From Gloeopeniophorella convolvens (taxonomy: Eukaryota > Basidiomycota > Agaricomycetes > Russulales): 64,000 nt of DNA. The notes beneath the pieces were generated by a model that ran no database searches, had not been told where the DNA came from, and saw only the letters and a list, made by a program, of their open reading frames with translations. The translations under genes were made by a program, and so were the position numbers. Below are positions 10,544 through 22,193 of the stretch, in pieces. The stretch covers positions 248,001-312,000 of the forward strand of contig WTXD01000027.1 in assembly GCA_022496205.1 (NCBI GenBank). The letters run 5' to 3'. Each line of letters opens with the position of its first letter. Positions within the stretch are counted from its first letter, which is position 1.

Positions 10544-12267
10544 ATGAGCGGTGCGCCACCCACCCATTTCCCGCGGTATCGCGATGCTGATCATACATGG
10601 ACTTTGATCGCAGTGACCGTTGTGCTCGGCGCGCAGTGGGGCGACGAGGGCAAGGGCAAGCTCGTCGACATCCTCTCTGCCGAGACAGACATTTGCGCGC
10701 GCTGCGCGGGCGGCAACAACGCAGGCCACACGATCGTCGCGCCGATCGGACCTGAGCACACCAAGACAACCTTCGCGTTCCACCTCCTCCCGAGCGGTGC
10801 GTGGCTGCCTTGCGCCATCCCATCCACCGCGGCGCCACCGGGGGTTGATAGCGCGTGCGGCAGGACTGATCAACCCGGGTGTGACCGGCCTGATTGGCTC
10901 GGGTGTCGTCGTGCACATCCCGTCGTTCTTCGCGGAGCTCGACACGCTCGAGGCGCAGGGTACGCCGCGCACCACCGCTGCCTCCCGCGCCCGCGCTGAA
11001 ACAGCGTCCTTTGGCGCGCACCGACAGGGCTCGACTGCGCGCGCCGCGTGCGCATCTCGGACCGCGCACACCTCGTATTTGACTTCCACCAGATCGTCGA
11101 CGGGCTCAAGGAGGTCGAACTCGGGGGCTCGAGGTGCGCCGCGCGTGCGCGCTTAGTGGGCGGGCGTCTCTGTGGGGCTGATGCGGACCGTCCGCGCGCG
11201 CAGCATCGGTACCACGAAGAAGGGCATCGGCCCCGCGTACTCCGCCAAGGCGTCGCGCTCGGGCCTGCGCGTGCACCACCTCTTCGACCCGACGTTCGCG
11301 GACAAGTTCCGGCGCATCGTCGAGGGGCGCTTCAAGCGCTACGGGCACTTTGAGTACGACACTGAGGGCGAGATCGTGCGCTACAAGGTACCGCCCGCGT
11401 CGGCGCTCTCCTTTCCTTTGTGCTGGCAGCTGACGCGCGGTGCAGGCTCTGGCCGAGCGGCTGCGTCCGTTCGTGATCGACAGCGTCGTGTTCATGCACG
11501 GGGCGCTCGCCGCGGGCAAGCGCGTGCTCGTCGAGGGCGCCAACGCGCTGATGCTCGACCTCGACTTTGGCACGTACCCGTTCGTGACGAGCAGCTCGAC
11601 GACGATCGGCGGCGTCTGCACGGGGCTCGGCATCCCGCCGCGCCGCATCGGGAAGACTATCGGCGTCATCAAGGCGTACACGACGCGCGTCGGCGGCGGC
11701 CCCTTCCCGACCGAGCAGCTCAATGTGCGCGCTCGTCGTCCGCTGCGATGGCATGCTGCTGCTGACGAGCTCTTGCGCAGGACGTCGGCGTGCACTTTCA
11801 GGAGGTCGGGCGCGAGTTTGGCACGACGACGGGCCGGCGACGGCGCTGTGGCTGGCTGGACCTGGTCGTGATGAAGCACTCGTGCCTGATCAACGGGTAC
11901 GACGTGCTGAACCTGACGAAGCTGGACGTGCTCGACGGGGTGGCGGAGATCAAGGTGGCGATCAAGTACCTCGTCGACGGCGAGGAGCTGCCTGGCTTCC
12001 CCGGTGCGTGGCGATGGTTCCTGGTGCGCGGCGGCGCGTGCTGATGCATCACCGCGTGTGCGTGCAGCGAACCTGGATACGCTCGCGAAGGTGGAAGTGG
12101 ACTACGTCACGCTTCCTGGGTGGAACGCGTCAATTGCGGGTGCGGCGTCGTACGAAGAGCTGCCCGAGAACTGCAAGAAGTACATCGTATTCATCGAAGA
12201 GTACCTGAAGGTACCGATAGAGTGGATCGGGGTAGGGCCAGGGCGCGAGAGCATGCTCCGCAAGTAA
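10544..12267 (+). CDS. ADE12: Adenylosuccinate synthetase
   Basis: Eight exons give 425 residues (yeast Ade12 has 433): 10544-10550, 10614-10796, 10864-10959, 11028-11133, 11204-11387, 11446-11724, 11781-12003 and 12068-12267, all phase-consistent. The first exon is only 7 nt (ATGAGCG) and splices to give [18 protein letters not shown]. That sequence contains the phosphate-binding GDEGKGK loop and the catalytic Asp. Further signatures are [15 protein letters not shown] with the catalytic His, [41 protein letters not shown] and the C-terminal [10 protein letters not shown]. The enzyme converts IMP, aspartate and GTP to adenylosuccinate, the first committed step to AMP, in the cytosol. The segment [12 protein letters not shown] matches the family's (L/I)RxRRCGW(L/F)D region. 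The gene is intact. Confidence 0.95.
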
Positions 12268-12400
12268 AAGAAGTTCTTTATATGTAGATGTACTATAGAC
12301 GGCGTGAGCGACTGTAGACTCTGCCTAAGCGGTGTCGCCTAGCGGTGAGGCTGAGGGTGGCGGAGGCGGAGAGAGGCGGTGCTTACGGCATATGGACGTA

Positions 12401-12407
12401 TATAAGG
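12401..12407 (+). promoter_or_regulatory. TATA-like element
   Basis: TATAAGG lies about 170 bp upstream of the proposed ATG (12577) of the basic-region protein gene and about 130 bp past the ADE12 stop. The spacing would allow a 5' leader of about 140 nt. Confidence 0.35.
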
Positions 12408-12576
12408 CCATGTGACAGCTCTGTTACACCGTTTGTGCTCTTCCCGTCACTCGCCCGTCACGACCGTGTCACCATCGCCCCCGCCCAAAACAGTCCGCAA
12501 GTCACAAGTCCCGCAACAACACGCTCGGACTGGACTCGTAGCAGTCGATACAATACACTTGTCCGCACCGGTCCAC

Positions 12577-13842
12577 ATGGACCCGTCTTTGCAGCCCACA
12601 GCGCCCCAGAACACCCTCCCAACAATGACCGCAGCATCCTCAGGAAAGCGCTCCCGCGAAAACGAGTCGCCCAGCCAGCGGCATAAGCGGGAAAAGGCCG
12701 CAGAGCGGCAGCGCAGAAAGCGCGAGCGCGACCGCAATGCCTCCCTCCAGAATGGCCTCGTCAACCTCGTCGCTCAGCAGCAGGCCCAGCAACAGCAGGC
12801 GCCACAACACCCGCCCCCCGTCATCGCCGCCGTCGCGCACCCACAGCAGGCGCTCGCCCCCGCGCCCCCACCGCCCGGCCTCGTCGCGCCCGGACCCGAC
12901 GCCTTTGTCGGCGGCGGCGGCGGCGAGCTCTCCGCGGCCGAGCTCTCGCGGCGGGAGCGCGTGCGCACCGCCGCGCGGGAGCGGCAGCGCAAGCACCGCG
13001 CGCTCATGAAGCAGAAGAAGCTGCGCGAGCTCGGGCTCGACATGGGCAACGAGCTCGGCGTGCAGGGCCTCGAGGACATGCCGTACCGCCTCCCCGACGG
13101 CACGCCGAACCCGTTCGGCGCGCCACCGCTCCAGCACGACCTCGCGCAGGCGCCGCCGCCGCCGCTCGGCGACGCGCCGTTCCCGCCGGGCCACCACGGC
13201 GGGCAGACGTTCGCATCGACGCTGCTGCTGTCCTTCTCGTGCGCGCCGCTGCTCAAGCAGCACATCCTCCGCACGCTCTCGATGACGAACGAGGAGCTTG
13301 CCTCGCTCGAGCCCATCATCGCGCAGGCGTGGGACCAGTGGGACCACCAGGCGCGCCGCTTCCTCCTCCCCCTGCCCCGCCGCGCGGACTCACCCGTCTC
13401 GCACGCACAGCGCCGCATGCACTACGCGCAGCAGGCCCAGGTCGCCGCAGCGGGCGGCAAGCCCCCCGATGCGCACGCGCACACGCTGGGCGACGCGCCG
13501 CCGCCGCCACCACCGCCGCCAGGCGCGTTCGAGCTCGGCGACGCAGCGGGCGGCGGCAGCGGCGGCGCGGGGCCGTTCGGCGGGCCGGAGCCGCCGGGCC
13601 AGTCGCCCGCGAGCGACTTCCGCGCGCGCTTCCACCGCTCGCTCGTTGCGCCCTCGCCGTTCCGCTCGTTCGCGCCGCCCACGCCTGCCGACGGGATCGA
13701 CCCGCAGCTCGACGCGGTGGAGGTGGCCAAGACGCCCGCGGGCGCTGCGGCGCCTGCGATTGACCCCGAGCTTGGGCAGGCGCGTGGCGAGGCGGAGGGC
13801 GTGGTGGGGAGGCTCGAGCGCGGGCCCAATGGGGCTGGGTAG
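12577..13842 (+). CDS. Basic-region nuclear protein, bZIP-like, unknown function
   Basis: This single-exon gene encodes 421 residues from the first ATG. The open frame extends upstream without an ATG. Residues about 25-60 are strongly basic (KRSRENESPSQRHKREKAAE, RQRRKRERDRN), and a second basic stretch near residues 128-155 (ERQRKHRALMKQKKLREL) resembles a bZIP basic region running into a short helix. No clear heptad leucine zipper follows. Between them is a Gln/Pro-rich linker. The central segment TLLLSFSCAPLLKQHI...LASLEPIIAQAWDQW is the most protein-like and is probably a conserved helical domain. The C-terminal third is Pro/Gly/Ala-rich and disordered. A transcription- or chromatin-related nuclear role is inferred from composition only. 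Confidence 0.7.
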   Translation: MDPSLQPTAPQNTLPTMTAASSGKRSRENESPSQRHKREKAAERQRRKRERDRNASLQNGLVNLVAQQQAQQQQAPQHPPPVIAAVAHPQQALAPAPPPPGLVAPGPDAFVGGGGGELSAAELSRRERVRTAARERQRKHRALMKQKKLRELGLDMGNELGVQGLEDMPYRLPDGTPNPFGAPPLQHDLAQAPPPPLGDAPFPPGHHGGQTFASTLLLSFSCAPLLKQHILRTLSMTNEELASLEPIIAQAWDQWDHQARRFLLPLPRRADSPVSHAQRRMHYAQQAQVAAAGGKPPDAHAHTLGDAPPPPPPPPGAFELGDAAGGGSGGAGPFGGPEPPGQSPASDFRARFHRSLVAPSPFRSFAPPTPADGIDPQLDAVEVAKTPAGAAAPAIDPELGQARGEAEGVVGRLERGPNGAG

Positions 13843-13849
13843 CGGTGAG

Positions 13850-13875
13850 GATGGTGGTGGTGGTGGTGGTGGTGA
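13850..13875 (+). repeat. (GGT)n microsatellite
   Basis: A run of about eight GGT units begins just after the stop codon of the basic-region protein gene, in its 3' untranslated region. Confidence 0.8.
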
Positions 13876-16800
13876 GTGTCGGTGGCGGGCGCTGGACTGT
13901 ATTTTTGTTATTTGTACCTGACGCTGTAATCGCTTTATTGGTGGTCCGCCTGCCACACCCCGCGCGAGGCCCGTTTGAGAGGCTAATTTATATTATGTTG
14001 GGAGACATGCGGGTGTACGAGTACATGTGCCTTGGCTGTGCTTTGACTCGAGTGCTAGCCGCGACCTGTCGAGTCAATACTCGGGATCAGTCGCGCAAAT
14101 GGACAACAGCTTCTTGTCACAATATTACATACAGCGTAGGTTATACACACAAAGTGTTCTCGAATCTACCTACATGGTATGTAGTATATGGCACAAAACC
14201 GAACAGACAGTCCCGCAAACTGACGGCGTCAACGATGGTGCTTCACGGGGTCTGCATGTGAATCTCGTCGAACTTCTAGAAAGGCGCTACTCAGGATGTA
14301 GTCTCTCTAAGTAGACCTTAGTAATGGAAGTCGCCGCGTGAGTTCCGCCCATCCAAGTGCGCTAGACGGCGCATCGTGGCGCAATCCTTTTCCTTGTCAC
14401 TATTACCACCTGGCACGTACTAGCTCACCCGGTGATTGTCAGGGCAGGACCTCCCTAGGCCACGCCCGGGCGGGCGCGCGGGCAACCGCGCGCGCAACGC
14501 GAATGCCTAAACAAAGACTAGGGCAGAAGCGTGAAGCTCGGAACGCCTGTGTCCGCACGAACTCCGGGGCGCCTCTGTGCATGCCGCACGGCCAGGTGTA
14601 ATCCGCGACATCAAAAGGGGCTGGAGGTGTGTGGGTTCGTTGTATCACGGTCACCGGGTCAAGGAAAGAAAGGCTCGACTCGGACGTCCTGAGTTTGCCG
14701 CTAGCTTGAAACGAAGGCATCAGTCGGGTAAGCGGTGCCAGCGATAACGCTTGTCGCAACGTGTGTTAACCCGAGCGAAGTGGAATGCGTTCCTAACACC
14801 GCGCTACGGCTGCTGGCATGCAGAGATCCGCCCGACTAGCGGGTCCAAGAAGCTGTTGTAGGGTGACTGTATGTCGCTACGGGAGAGAGGTTGAACTCCG
14901 CATGGCAAGACGACGCCAGGATCGCTCTCCTGGGAATGACTTAGGAAGTGGTAGGCCGAGAACTGCTAGCTTTCTTCATGACACACGTCAGCGTACGCGC
15001 GTATAGAATTGCAATACAGTACTCACCCACGTGCACCGACGCCGCCGAGGCGACGTCGCTCCAGCTGAGAGGCGAACTCCTGGATCTATGAAGGTACTTC
15101 GCAACCCCCTCAGTAGCCTGGAAGACTTGAACACGTGCGCTCAAGACATCTCGGTGTGTCTGGCAGGTAGGAATATGAGAGGGCGAATGGCGTATATATT
15201 CCCTGACAGACAATATTTGAGCGATAACATGAGCGTGTCTCCAGATATTTGCTAGCTTACTGCAGCCACCCTCGAACTCTGGGCCCTTGTGTATGTAGGC
15301 CCTTGTATACGGAGTCTCGTGCGAGGTTATGTATATAAATGGCTGGGTTGGTATCTTCTCTAGGCGTGCGCCGCAGTACGGTACTGCTGACAGTCGAACT
15401 GTACAATTTGTCCCTTCATCTTGCTAGCTTTACTCCCCATAGATACGAGCTGATGCGCCGCGGGAGGCTTATGATCCCGACTTCGCAGCCAAAGCGATCA
15501 GGGATTGTGGGGATGGCGGGGTGTCCTACTCACATGTTCGGTGTTTCGCTCAACGACGCTCCCTTGTTGGCTGCCCTCTGCAGCAGCAAGCTGAAAGACG
15601 GCGAATGAGTTCCTAGGGATAGATATGCTCTCCTACGACAACGTACCATGACCAACTCACGAGCAGGAATGCGAGTGCGGGGGTATGGGTGGTAACGGTA
15701 GAGATACGACGCACGATAGGCTGGCAGACGCATGCTGTCAATCGCCATCGTCGGCTTGGGATCTGGTGCGGAAGACATGGCACGGAAAATGAATCTGAAT
15801 GGGCGTGGCCAACGACACTGGGGGCGATTCGGGGGGTCGGAGCTGTGGGCAAGGGCCGCAGGTGTATGCGGGGAGGCAGGTTGGGGGCTTCATGATCCTG
15901 ATGTCTTCGCCACGTTCGTGCCACCTGACGTGCGGAATCGGATAGGAAGGCAACAGCGATATGCTTTTTAATGGTCCAGTTCGAGGCGGTTGAACTTGAG
16001 CGTCAGATGTTGAAGAGGCCAATTTCGCATGCGCGCTTGTGCACCTCGAACCTTATTGATCCCTCCCCACGCAGCCGCATACAGCCTCCAGCCAGGCTCA
16101 TCCCCAACCTGGAAATCCCAGGAGCATCTCCAAGCAAGATTAGTTGAATGCACAAGAAAATAGCACGGCATATAGCGCTCGAAAACCATCCGTGATCGAC
16201 ACTTTGTAGCATGTCGCGTGGGGGCCAGGTGAGCAATTGCATGCGGTCGAGTCGCTCCCTTGGACAGATAACGGCCGCAGTGGAGCTCGAAGTGTGGATC
16301 TATATGGGGAAGAAGTCGTCGGCTATCAGAACGCTGGAGCTCGACCCCTACTGGAGTTCGCTCGACGGCATTGGCATCGAGGAGAAGGCCCGGGCCCCGT
16401 CACCGCCCACGAATCGAAGAATACACAAGAAGTGCCGGGCGCCGCACCGTAGTCAACCGAAGCATTCGTCCATGCCCCACGAAATGAGATAGAAGGGCAA
16501 GCTTAGAGCTCAAGTATGAGCAGCATACACGCGGCGACTCGTCCTGCGCTGCGCCATCGCCTAGCTGAGCGTCGGCACCTGATGTGGCGAAGGCGGCTAC
16601 CCCAGCGTTTGACTCGCCGGGGACCACTGAGCCGCATGAGGCTCCCTCAAGAGGGATCCTCATTCATGCACCCCGTCTTGGTAGTTCGGTATGAACTCAT
16701 ATTGTCGTCCTGACGGTGCGCCTTGGGCGTTTGCTGAGACCTTCCGCTTCCGGATCAGTCAGTGGGCCCACTGCGTAGGGTGTGTTCCGTGGGTAGTAGC

Positions 16801-18429
16801 TGTTCATGTGCACATCTACATTCTGGAAAGGAACAATGTTGCACCGCCAGGCTTCTGGATTTCGTCGGGGGAGAACCGGAATGCCACTGCAACATAATCA
16901 ACAACAACTCGGATTGAATGAGAGGCACGTACCAAAACCATACTCTCGCAACACGGTTCTCGCACGTCTGACGCCCGATTCCTGATTGCAGGACGCGACG
17001 AAGCACCTGTTCGTTGGTTGCGCTGATGAGGGGAATACTGCCCAAATGGCGCGGAAAGCCTCTGTTCCGCGAGAGTGAAGACGGAGGAGGCGGCAGGTAA
17101 TGAATTCGAGCGAAATATCAACGATTCGGTTCAACACGCACCATGCAACCAATATGGATAAGGCAATCTTGAATATCCCCTCTGGAAGCAACGCGAGCGA
17201 TTACGAATGCTGAGAACGTCAACGCTCTCCCCAGCCTTCTCCGGACGGATGCTAGCGCAGTCGAGGTGCTGATATCCATAATGCGTCTGATGGGGATCCT
17301 TGCAACGATGCATGGCTGGTGAGTCACTGGAACGGTGTGAGCGAGTCCAATGTTGCTGCATATTGACCGGTGTGTCCTTTCCTGGAGAGTTTGGTCTACT
17401 GGTGATCCGGGGGAATTGCAGGATTCGTCTGCAGGGAGCCGCCAGTGTCGGTCCAGTTGGTGTCAGGAACCTGACGCTCTTCTACCAGCCGGGTGTCGGA
17501 GCTATGAAACCGAGAGTCTCCATATTTGATCCATATGGAGGTGCCCTCGTCTCGCACTCCCAAACAGACCAAAATCGCGAAGGGTTCTGCCAGAGGCGGC
17601 CGGATTGCAACTCGCGGCGATGGTGGTGTCAGCCGCCGACAGTCCTTTACATACTTCATCAAGCGAACGGTGAACCGCGGCTGACGCGAAGGAACGTACT
17701 AAATTTACTACGAACCCCCGAGTGCACGCCTCAGCCCGCGTCTCTCTTCCCCCGCTTATGACGGTCAAACCCCCTCACCTTTCTCGGACGTCCGTCGAGC
17801 CTGGCAGACGAACGAGATTGTGGCTCGGAAAGCCTGCCCTTGCGACCCCCGTGAACTCATGGGGCTTCCCGACTGGTATGGCGTCACCTCTACTCTGACG
17901 AGTTACCCGCTCATCATCAACAATACGGAATCCCAGAAGATTGGGAACATCATCGTTCACCGTGCGCTGCCCAGCACTATTCTCCCTGAAAATTCCACAA
18001 TCAGCCCAACTCCCCTCTCCCTGGTTCCACCCAACACCCACCGCAGCAGCAAGTCGTCCTCCCGGCTCTCCCGTACATTGGACTCATCGCCGTCCAAAAT
18101 TCTCTCCACCGACCTGCCCCATCAGTTCCCATTGCGCCAGTGGTTCGCGCACTGCGTGCAATAGCAGTCTTCGTTCGCTACTCATCCCCTTCGACGTATC
18201 TTCGGACGTGGCACCCCAAGTTCGTTCCTGCGCTTATCACCTTGCGCATCCTTCTGGCCCGCGTCTGGGGACTTTCATTCCGGGCGGGAATAGAGGGTCG
18301 GGGAGTGAAGTACCTTCACAGTCGAAAAGCACCATCGCCGGTTCACTATGGCAGCTATCATAAACGCTAGGCAAAACCCTTTTCGCATACATACGTCGCC
18401 TGGATAGCAGACTCCCGAGTACTACACGG
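13876..18429. other. 4.5-kb region without recognisable genes
   Basis: Composition drops from the GC-rich housekeeping block to roughly balanced. Open frames are short and broken on both strands. A few have hydrophobic stretches, such as the minus-strand frame at 16003-16242, but none can be assigned to a family or given convincing exon structure. I see no terminal repeats or transposase motifs. It may be decayed repeat or decayed gene sequence. Confidence 0.45.
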
Positions 18430-19440
18430 TGCCGCTACCCTGTTTGAACGGACACGCCGTCACCATCTCCCACACGCCGGCTACTCATAACGGCTGGAGA
18501 GCAAATCTTGCTCGAGCACACCATTGCACAGGCGTGGGTCTGCGCTCTTTCGTTCTGTCTTCCCCACGTGTGGCTTGCGGTGAAGTCCGCGCTACAGCTA
18601 CACTCGATCAAGACGATGTATATGTCGACTACGGACGATTTACACCGACCTCCTACATGTGTTCCAACGCAAACAGAAGCACCCGCTTGTCGCGCTCCCT
18701 CGTGATCTCCAGATTCCATACGTCGGAGGGGTCCAGTAGTTCATCCGTGAGTTGAGCGGTCGGATAGCACACCTTCCCGGCGTTGACGTCCCCAGCCCAG
18801 TCAAAGTCGACCAACATTATCTGTTCCGGATCATCCTCCCCAACCACAAAGTTTACGACCCGCAGATCCCATGCACCCACCCCTGCTCGTGGAACTCGTC
18901 CACAAGTTGCTTCAGATCCCTTGACCAAGTTTCCTTGAACTTTGCCACGTTGCTGTACAACGTGTGCGTTTGCGGGGTCTGCGAATCATGGGGAATGTAT
19001 TCCATGACTACGACGTGCCAGCCACCGGGAAGGATGTCATAGCCTAGCACCTTTGGTGCGCGACCTCGGTCGGCGCAAAACTCGTGTAGCGGCAAGAAAT
19101 AGCTGCATGCGAACTTGACGACCACAGGCGACTTGACTTCTCCGATCTGGGTCCGGCAGAGTAGAGGAAACGGTTCGAGTGTATGTGTGCGTCTGCTCTA
19201 GACTCGTCCAAGATATCGCTGAGTTGCACGACACTCCCGTGGGTATGCGGGTCGCGCGGGACTCGAGAGACGTATGGCAGGCCGCGCGCTGCCAAGTCAC
19301 TGGGAGAACCCGGAGACCGGCGAGGAACTTTTCAGCGTCTTCATGGATTTGGAAGCGAAGGACGCAGGCAGCTCGGAAAGTCTTCAGCAGGGCGGTCTTG
19401 GTCAGTCTATTCCCGACATCGAAGGCCATGTTCATCAGAG
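18430..19440 (-). repeat. Arm B of the inverted segmental duplication
   Basis: The reverse complement matches 1-1005 with many substitutions and several one-base indels. This arm includes the 3' half of the kinase-like pseudogene and about 220 bp of 3' flank. Similarity fades near 18430. The other limit is unknown because arm A is cut by the window edge. Confidence 0.85.
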
Positions 19441-20569
19441 ATCGGTCAGCACCACCAGCCTCGTCCGGCCGGCGCTGAACGCGAGCGCATAGAATCCGAT
19501 GTGTGCCCCTAAGTGAAGAATGAGACGTAGCATGCGAGCAAGGGGGACATTTGGAGACACAAATAACTTGCCCAAGAGCACGATACCTAAAGCTGGTGGA
19601 GGATTCCCTCGCAAGGAAACGGGGGTATCCCGGGTCACGAGCGACTGCGAGTAGTATGCGGCCAACCGTATTTCTGGATCGCATGTTGTGGTGAGTTCAT
19701 TCTTAACCTCGAGAATAACTTCGAGGTATCCCGTGGGTCCCATTGCGTGTCCGTCAGAAGAACGTCCCTTGTAGACCTGTCCTACTCGAATCGGCGAATT
19801 TATCGGATGAGGGATGACAATTGAATATGTCGTTGAGAAGAGTCACGGCTGCATCACGGCGGGTCTCTTCGTCTGGGTAATAGTCCCGCATAGCATCCAC
19901 GAAGGCGCCAACCGGCTCTTCAAGAGCATGAATGTTGACGCCGTCCGCGACGTCAACGGTATCCGCAGAGCCACAGGCTATGTGGTCTAGGAAACATCCG
20001 AATCCGCGATAGAGTAGCGCAATCGGAGTGTGCCCAAAGTCTACATTCGGTCGGTTGTTGGCAACTCGTTGATCGGAATATTGTTGCATGGATCGGACCT
20101 CGTCAGGTCTTGCTGCACTTGAGGGAGAGAGAGTTATCATAGGCCCTAGAAGGAAGGGAGGAGTCGACTCCTCATATTGCGTCCTGGACCTCTTCTTCCC
20201 GCAGACAATGGGTACGGGTTGCAGTTTGGCGATGACATGAAGGTCTAGCTTGTCTGGGTGGTAGGTTGTGCAAAACCCGTCTACGGTGAGAAGTATGTTC
20301 AAGAGTTGCGTTTCGCCATCGGGTTCGAATGGTTTCAAGGACCTGACGCGCTCGGAAAGTCTGGGGTCGTCGAAAGGGATGGAGGATTTGGGCCTCCATA
20401 ACTCGGCAGGTGGGTAGATGGCGGGGTCAAGACGGAGGTGCTTTGGGATTTCAACGGCGAGGTCATTGAGGCGGGAGTTTCGCTTCATGCGGATGGCGAA
20501 CCGGCTGCACTCGACGCTGCCATCTTCGCACAGCGCAATGCAACCAAATAAGAAGGGAGAGTCATTCAT
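18653..20569 (-). pseudogene. Kinase-like protein pseudogene (copy B, near full length)
   Basis: This copy covers most of the family. The N-terminal domain (20569-19754) starts MNDSPFLFGCIALCEDG and holds HLRLDPAIYPPAELW and TPIALLYRGFGCFLD. A middle part follows with GYLEVILEVKNEL and TCDPEIRLAAYYSQSL, then the kinase-like C-terminus with FCADRGRAPKVLGYDI and LVDFDWAGD. Frame changes are needed at about 19753, near 19435-19445, near 19155 (one C fewer than copy A) and at about 18862 (one G fewer than copy A, which breaks the catalytic loop right after WVHG). A probable 50-60 nt intron ends in CACTTAG near 19514. With several independent indels this is a pseudogene rather than a mis-called intron pattern. 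The family is expanded in mushroom-forming fungi, and its function is unknown to me. Confidence 0.75.
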
Positions 20570-21201
20570 GGACTTTGGCTACGCTCGAATACGAGATACT
20601 GATCGAGAACGAGGTGCGCCGCTTGTCTGCAGCGCGAAAGATCGAGCCTGGCGAGAAGAAAGAGAGACATCAACACGAGCATGCCACAAGGAAACCGATG
20701 CGGGGGACCCACCTGATGAGAAGAAATGGAGGGTTAGGGGTCCAGAGGTCCCGGCACTCTATTTGAATCCTCTAGCCAGGGCGGGGCGAGGATTTCGCGC
20801 GAAACCGTCTCTCTGTGGCTCACAGCCCCGGACGACCATCGATCACGCGCGCCTTGCTCCCGCAATCTCTTGATATCATGTGCGAGAGCTGCCCACCGGG
20901 GTCAGGCACGGGGCACGATCGGGTGCGGGGGGCCACTACGCCTGCTCGAGAACGCCGGTTGGCCTTGTGTGAACAGATTTTAAGACAACAGAACAGGTCG
21001 TATCACGTCGGGAGGTCCCAGTCGACGTCCCCCCTGGCCCCTTTCCTGATTGGACTGGAATATAAGTGACTAAGTATGTTCCAAGTCCGAAGCATCGGAA
21101 ATCGCCCGATGCGATTCGCTCCGCGTTACTCCGTGCCGTTGGCCGGGCTGCTCCGTCGCGCGTCGCGCGTTGCGCGCGTCATCCTCCTCAGAGCAACCGC
21201 C
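20570..21201. other. Divergent promoter region, COX16 side
   Basis: This separates the start of kinase-like copy B from COX16. TATAAG at 21061-21066 lies about 140 bp upstream of the COX16 ATG. No gene is recognised. Confidence 0.4.
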
Positions 21202-21692
21202 ATGGCAGTATTCCCGTCGAAATCGTTAAATCAGTCTTCTCTCCATCAGCGGCTGAAAAGGAACCCCGCCTTGTTTGGCGTTCCATTCCTGCTTGTTATG
21301 GTCGGCGCCTCTTTCGCTCTGCAAAGTTTCACTCAAACGCGTTATGATCTACACAGTCAGAAAGTCTCCCAGGTGCGGTAGCTCTTTGCCTTGCCTCAAA
21401 GAGCACTGAAGAAGCTTATCTCTGCTCTTTTATAGGTAAGCCGTGAGCAGGAGCTTGGTCTTGACAAGAGTCGCAAGAAGTTTGATATGCGGGAGGAATA
21501 TTTTGTGCGTCTCTACCAACCCGTGGTCGAACCTCGACAGTAATCATCACTCTATAGAAACTGAGCGTAGCAAGCGAAGGGGAATGGGAGCCGAAGCGCA
21601 TCGAACGACCGAAGGGCTTGCCTGAATGGGGGGTTGCTCCCGCGAACCCTCCAAGTCCGCCACCTGATGTTCCTCTTAATCGACGAACATGA
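21202..21692 (+). CDS. COX16: Cytochrome c oxidase assembly protein Cox16
   Basis: Three exons, 21202-21372, 21436-21504 and 21558-21692, with phase-0 introns of 63 and 53 nt, encode 124 residues. The protein begins MAVFPSKSLNQSS, followed by LKRNPALFGVPF and one membrane helix (LLVMVGASFALQSF). It then has the family hallmark RYDLHSQKVSQVSREQELGL and KKFDMREEYF, and ends with the typical EWEPKRIERPKGLPEW and a Pro-rich tail. Cox16 is a mitochondrial inner-membrane protein that helps deliver Cox2 to Cox1 during complex IV assembly. An in-frame upstream ATG at 21076 would add 42 basic residues that could act as a presequence, so the start is the least certain part. The gene is otherwise intact. 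Confidence 0.9.
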
Positions 21693-22193
21693 CGCGCCAG
21701 CCAGCTCCTGGAACCGTACTTTTCTTCCTGCATCCCACATCTGTATTACTACCATGAACTAAAGTATTCGGCTCGTGTTCTGGACTCGCTCACGTATCAC
21801 GCCCTCATCGACAAGCGCTCGGATCCGACGTGGGTGCAAGTCTTGGATGCTTGGCCGTAACGCTCCTGTGGGCTTGAATCGCTGAACACCCGAAATATCT
21901 ACGTTCTCGAGCTGCACTCGAGCTGTCTGTGGGCTTTCGAATTGTACAATTCTTGCCAACTCACCTAATCGCCGGCAAGCTTGTGTTTCTTCATTTACGG
22001 TAAGCATCATTTGTCTCGACATGCAACCGGTGTGAAAAGCTGTTCCGCATTCATTCCGGTAGTGCATATATAGGTCCTCGTTTCCTGGCTTCATTCATGG
22101 TCCTTGTCGTGACCACATCATTGACGACCTTCATCCACCACCTCCCTGTCATCAGAGGCCGTGAAGAGCAGAGGACAGCCCAGGATCCTGCAG
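21693..22193. other. Intergenic, P450-1 promoter side
   Basis: This stretch lies between COX16 and P450-1. A TATATA element at about 22068-22073 lies about 120 bp upstream of the P450-1 ATG. No coding sequence is recognised. Confidence 0.4.

Noticed and set aside
12640..13956. Long minus-strand frames opposite the basic-region protein gene
   Set aside because: They are Arg-rich GC shadows of a single-exon plus-strand gene.
17300..17761. Plus-strand 153-codon frame
   Set aside because: No recognisable motif, no supporting splice structure, and it overlaps several competing frames.
16755..17768. Minus-strand frames with hydrophobic stretches, considered as a decayed membrane protein
   Set aside because: No exon order or family motif could be established.
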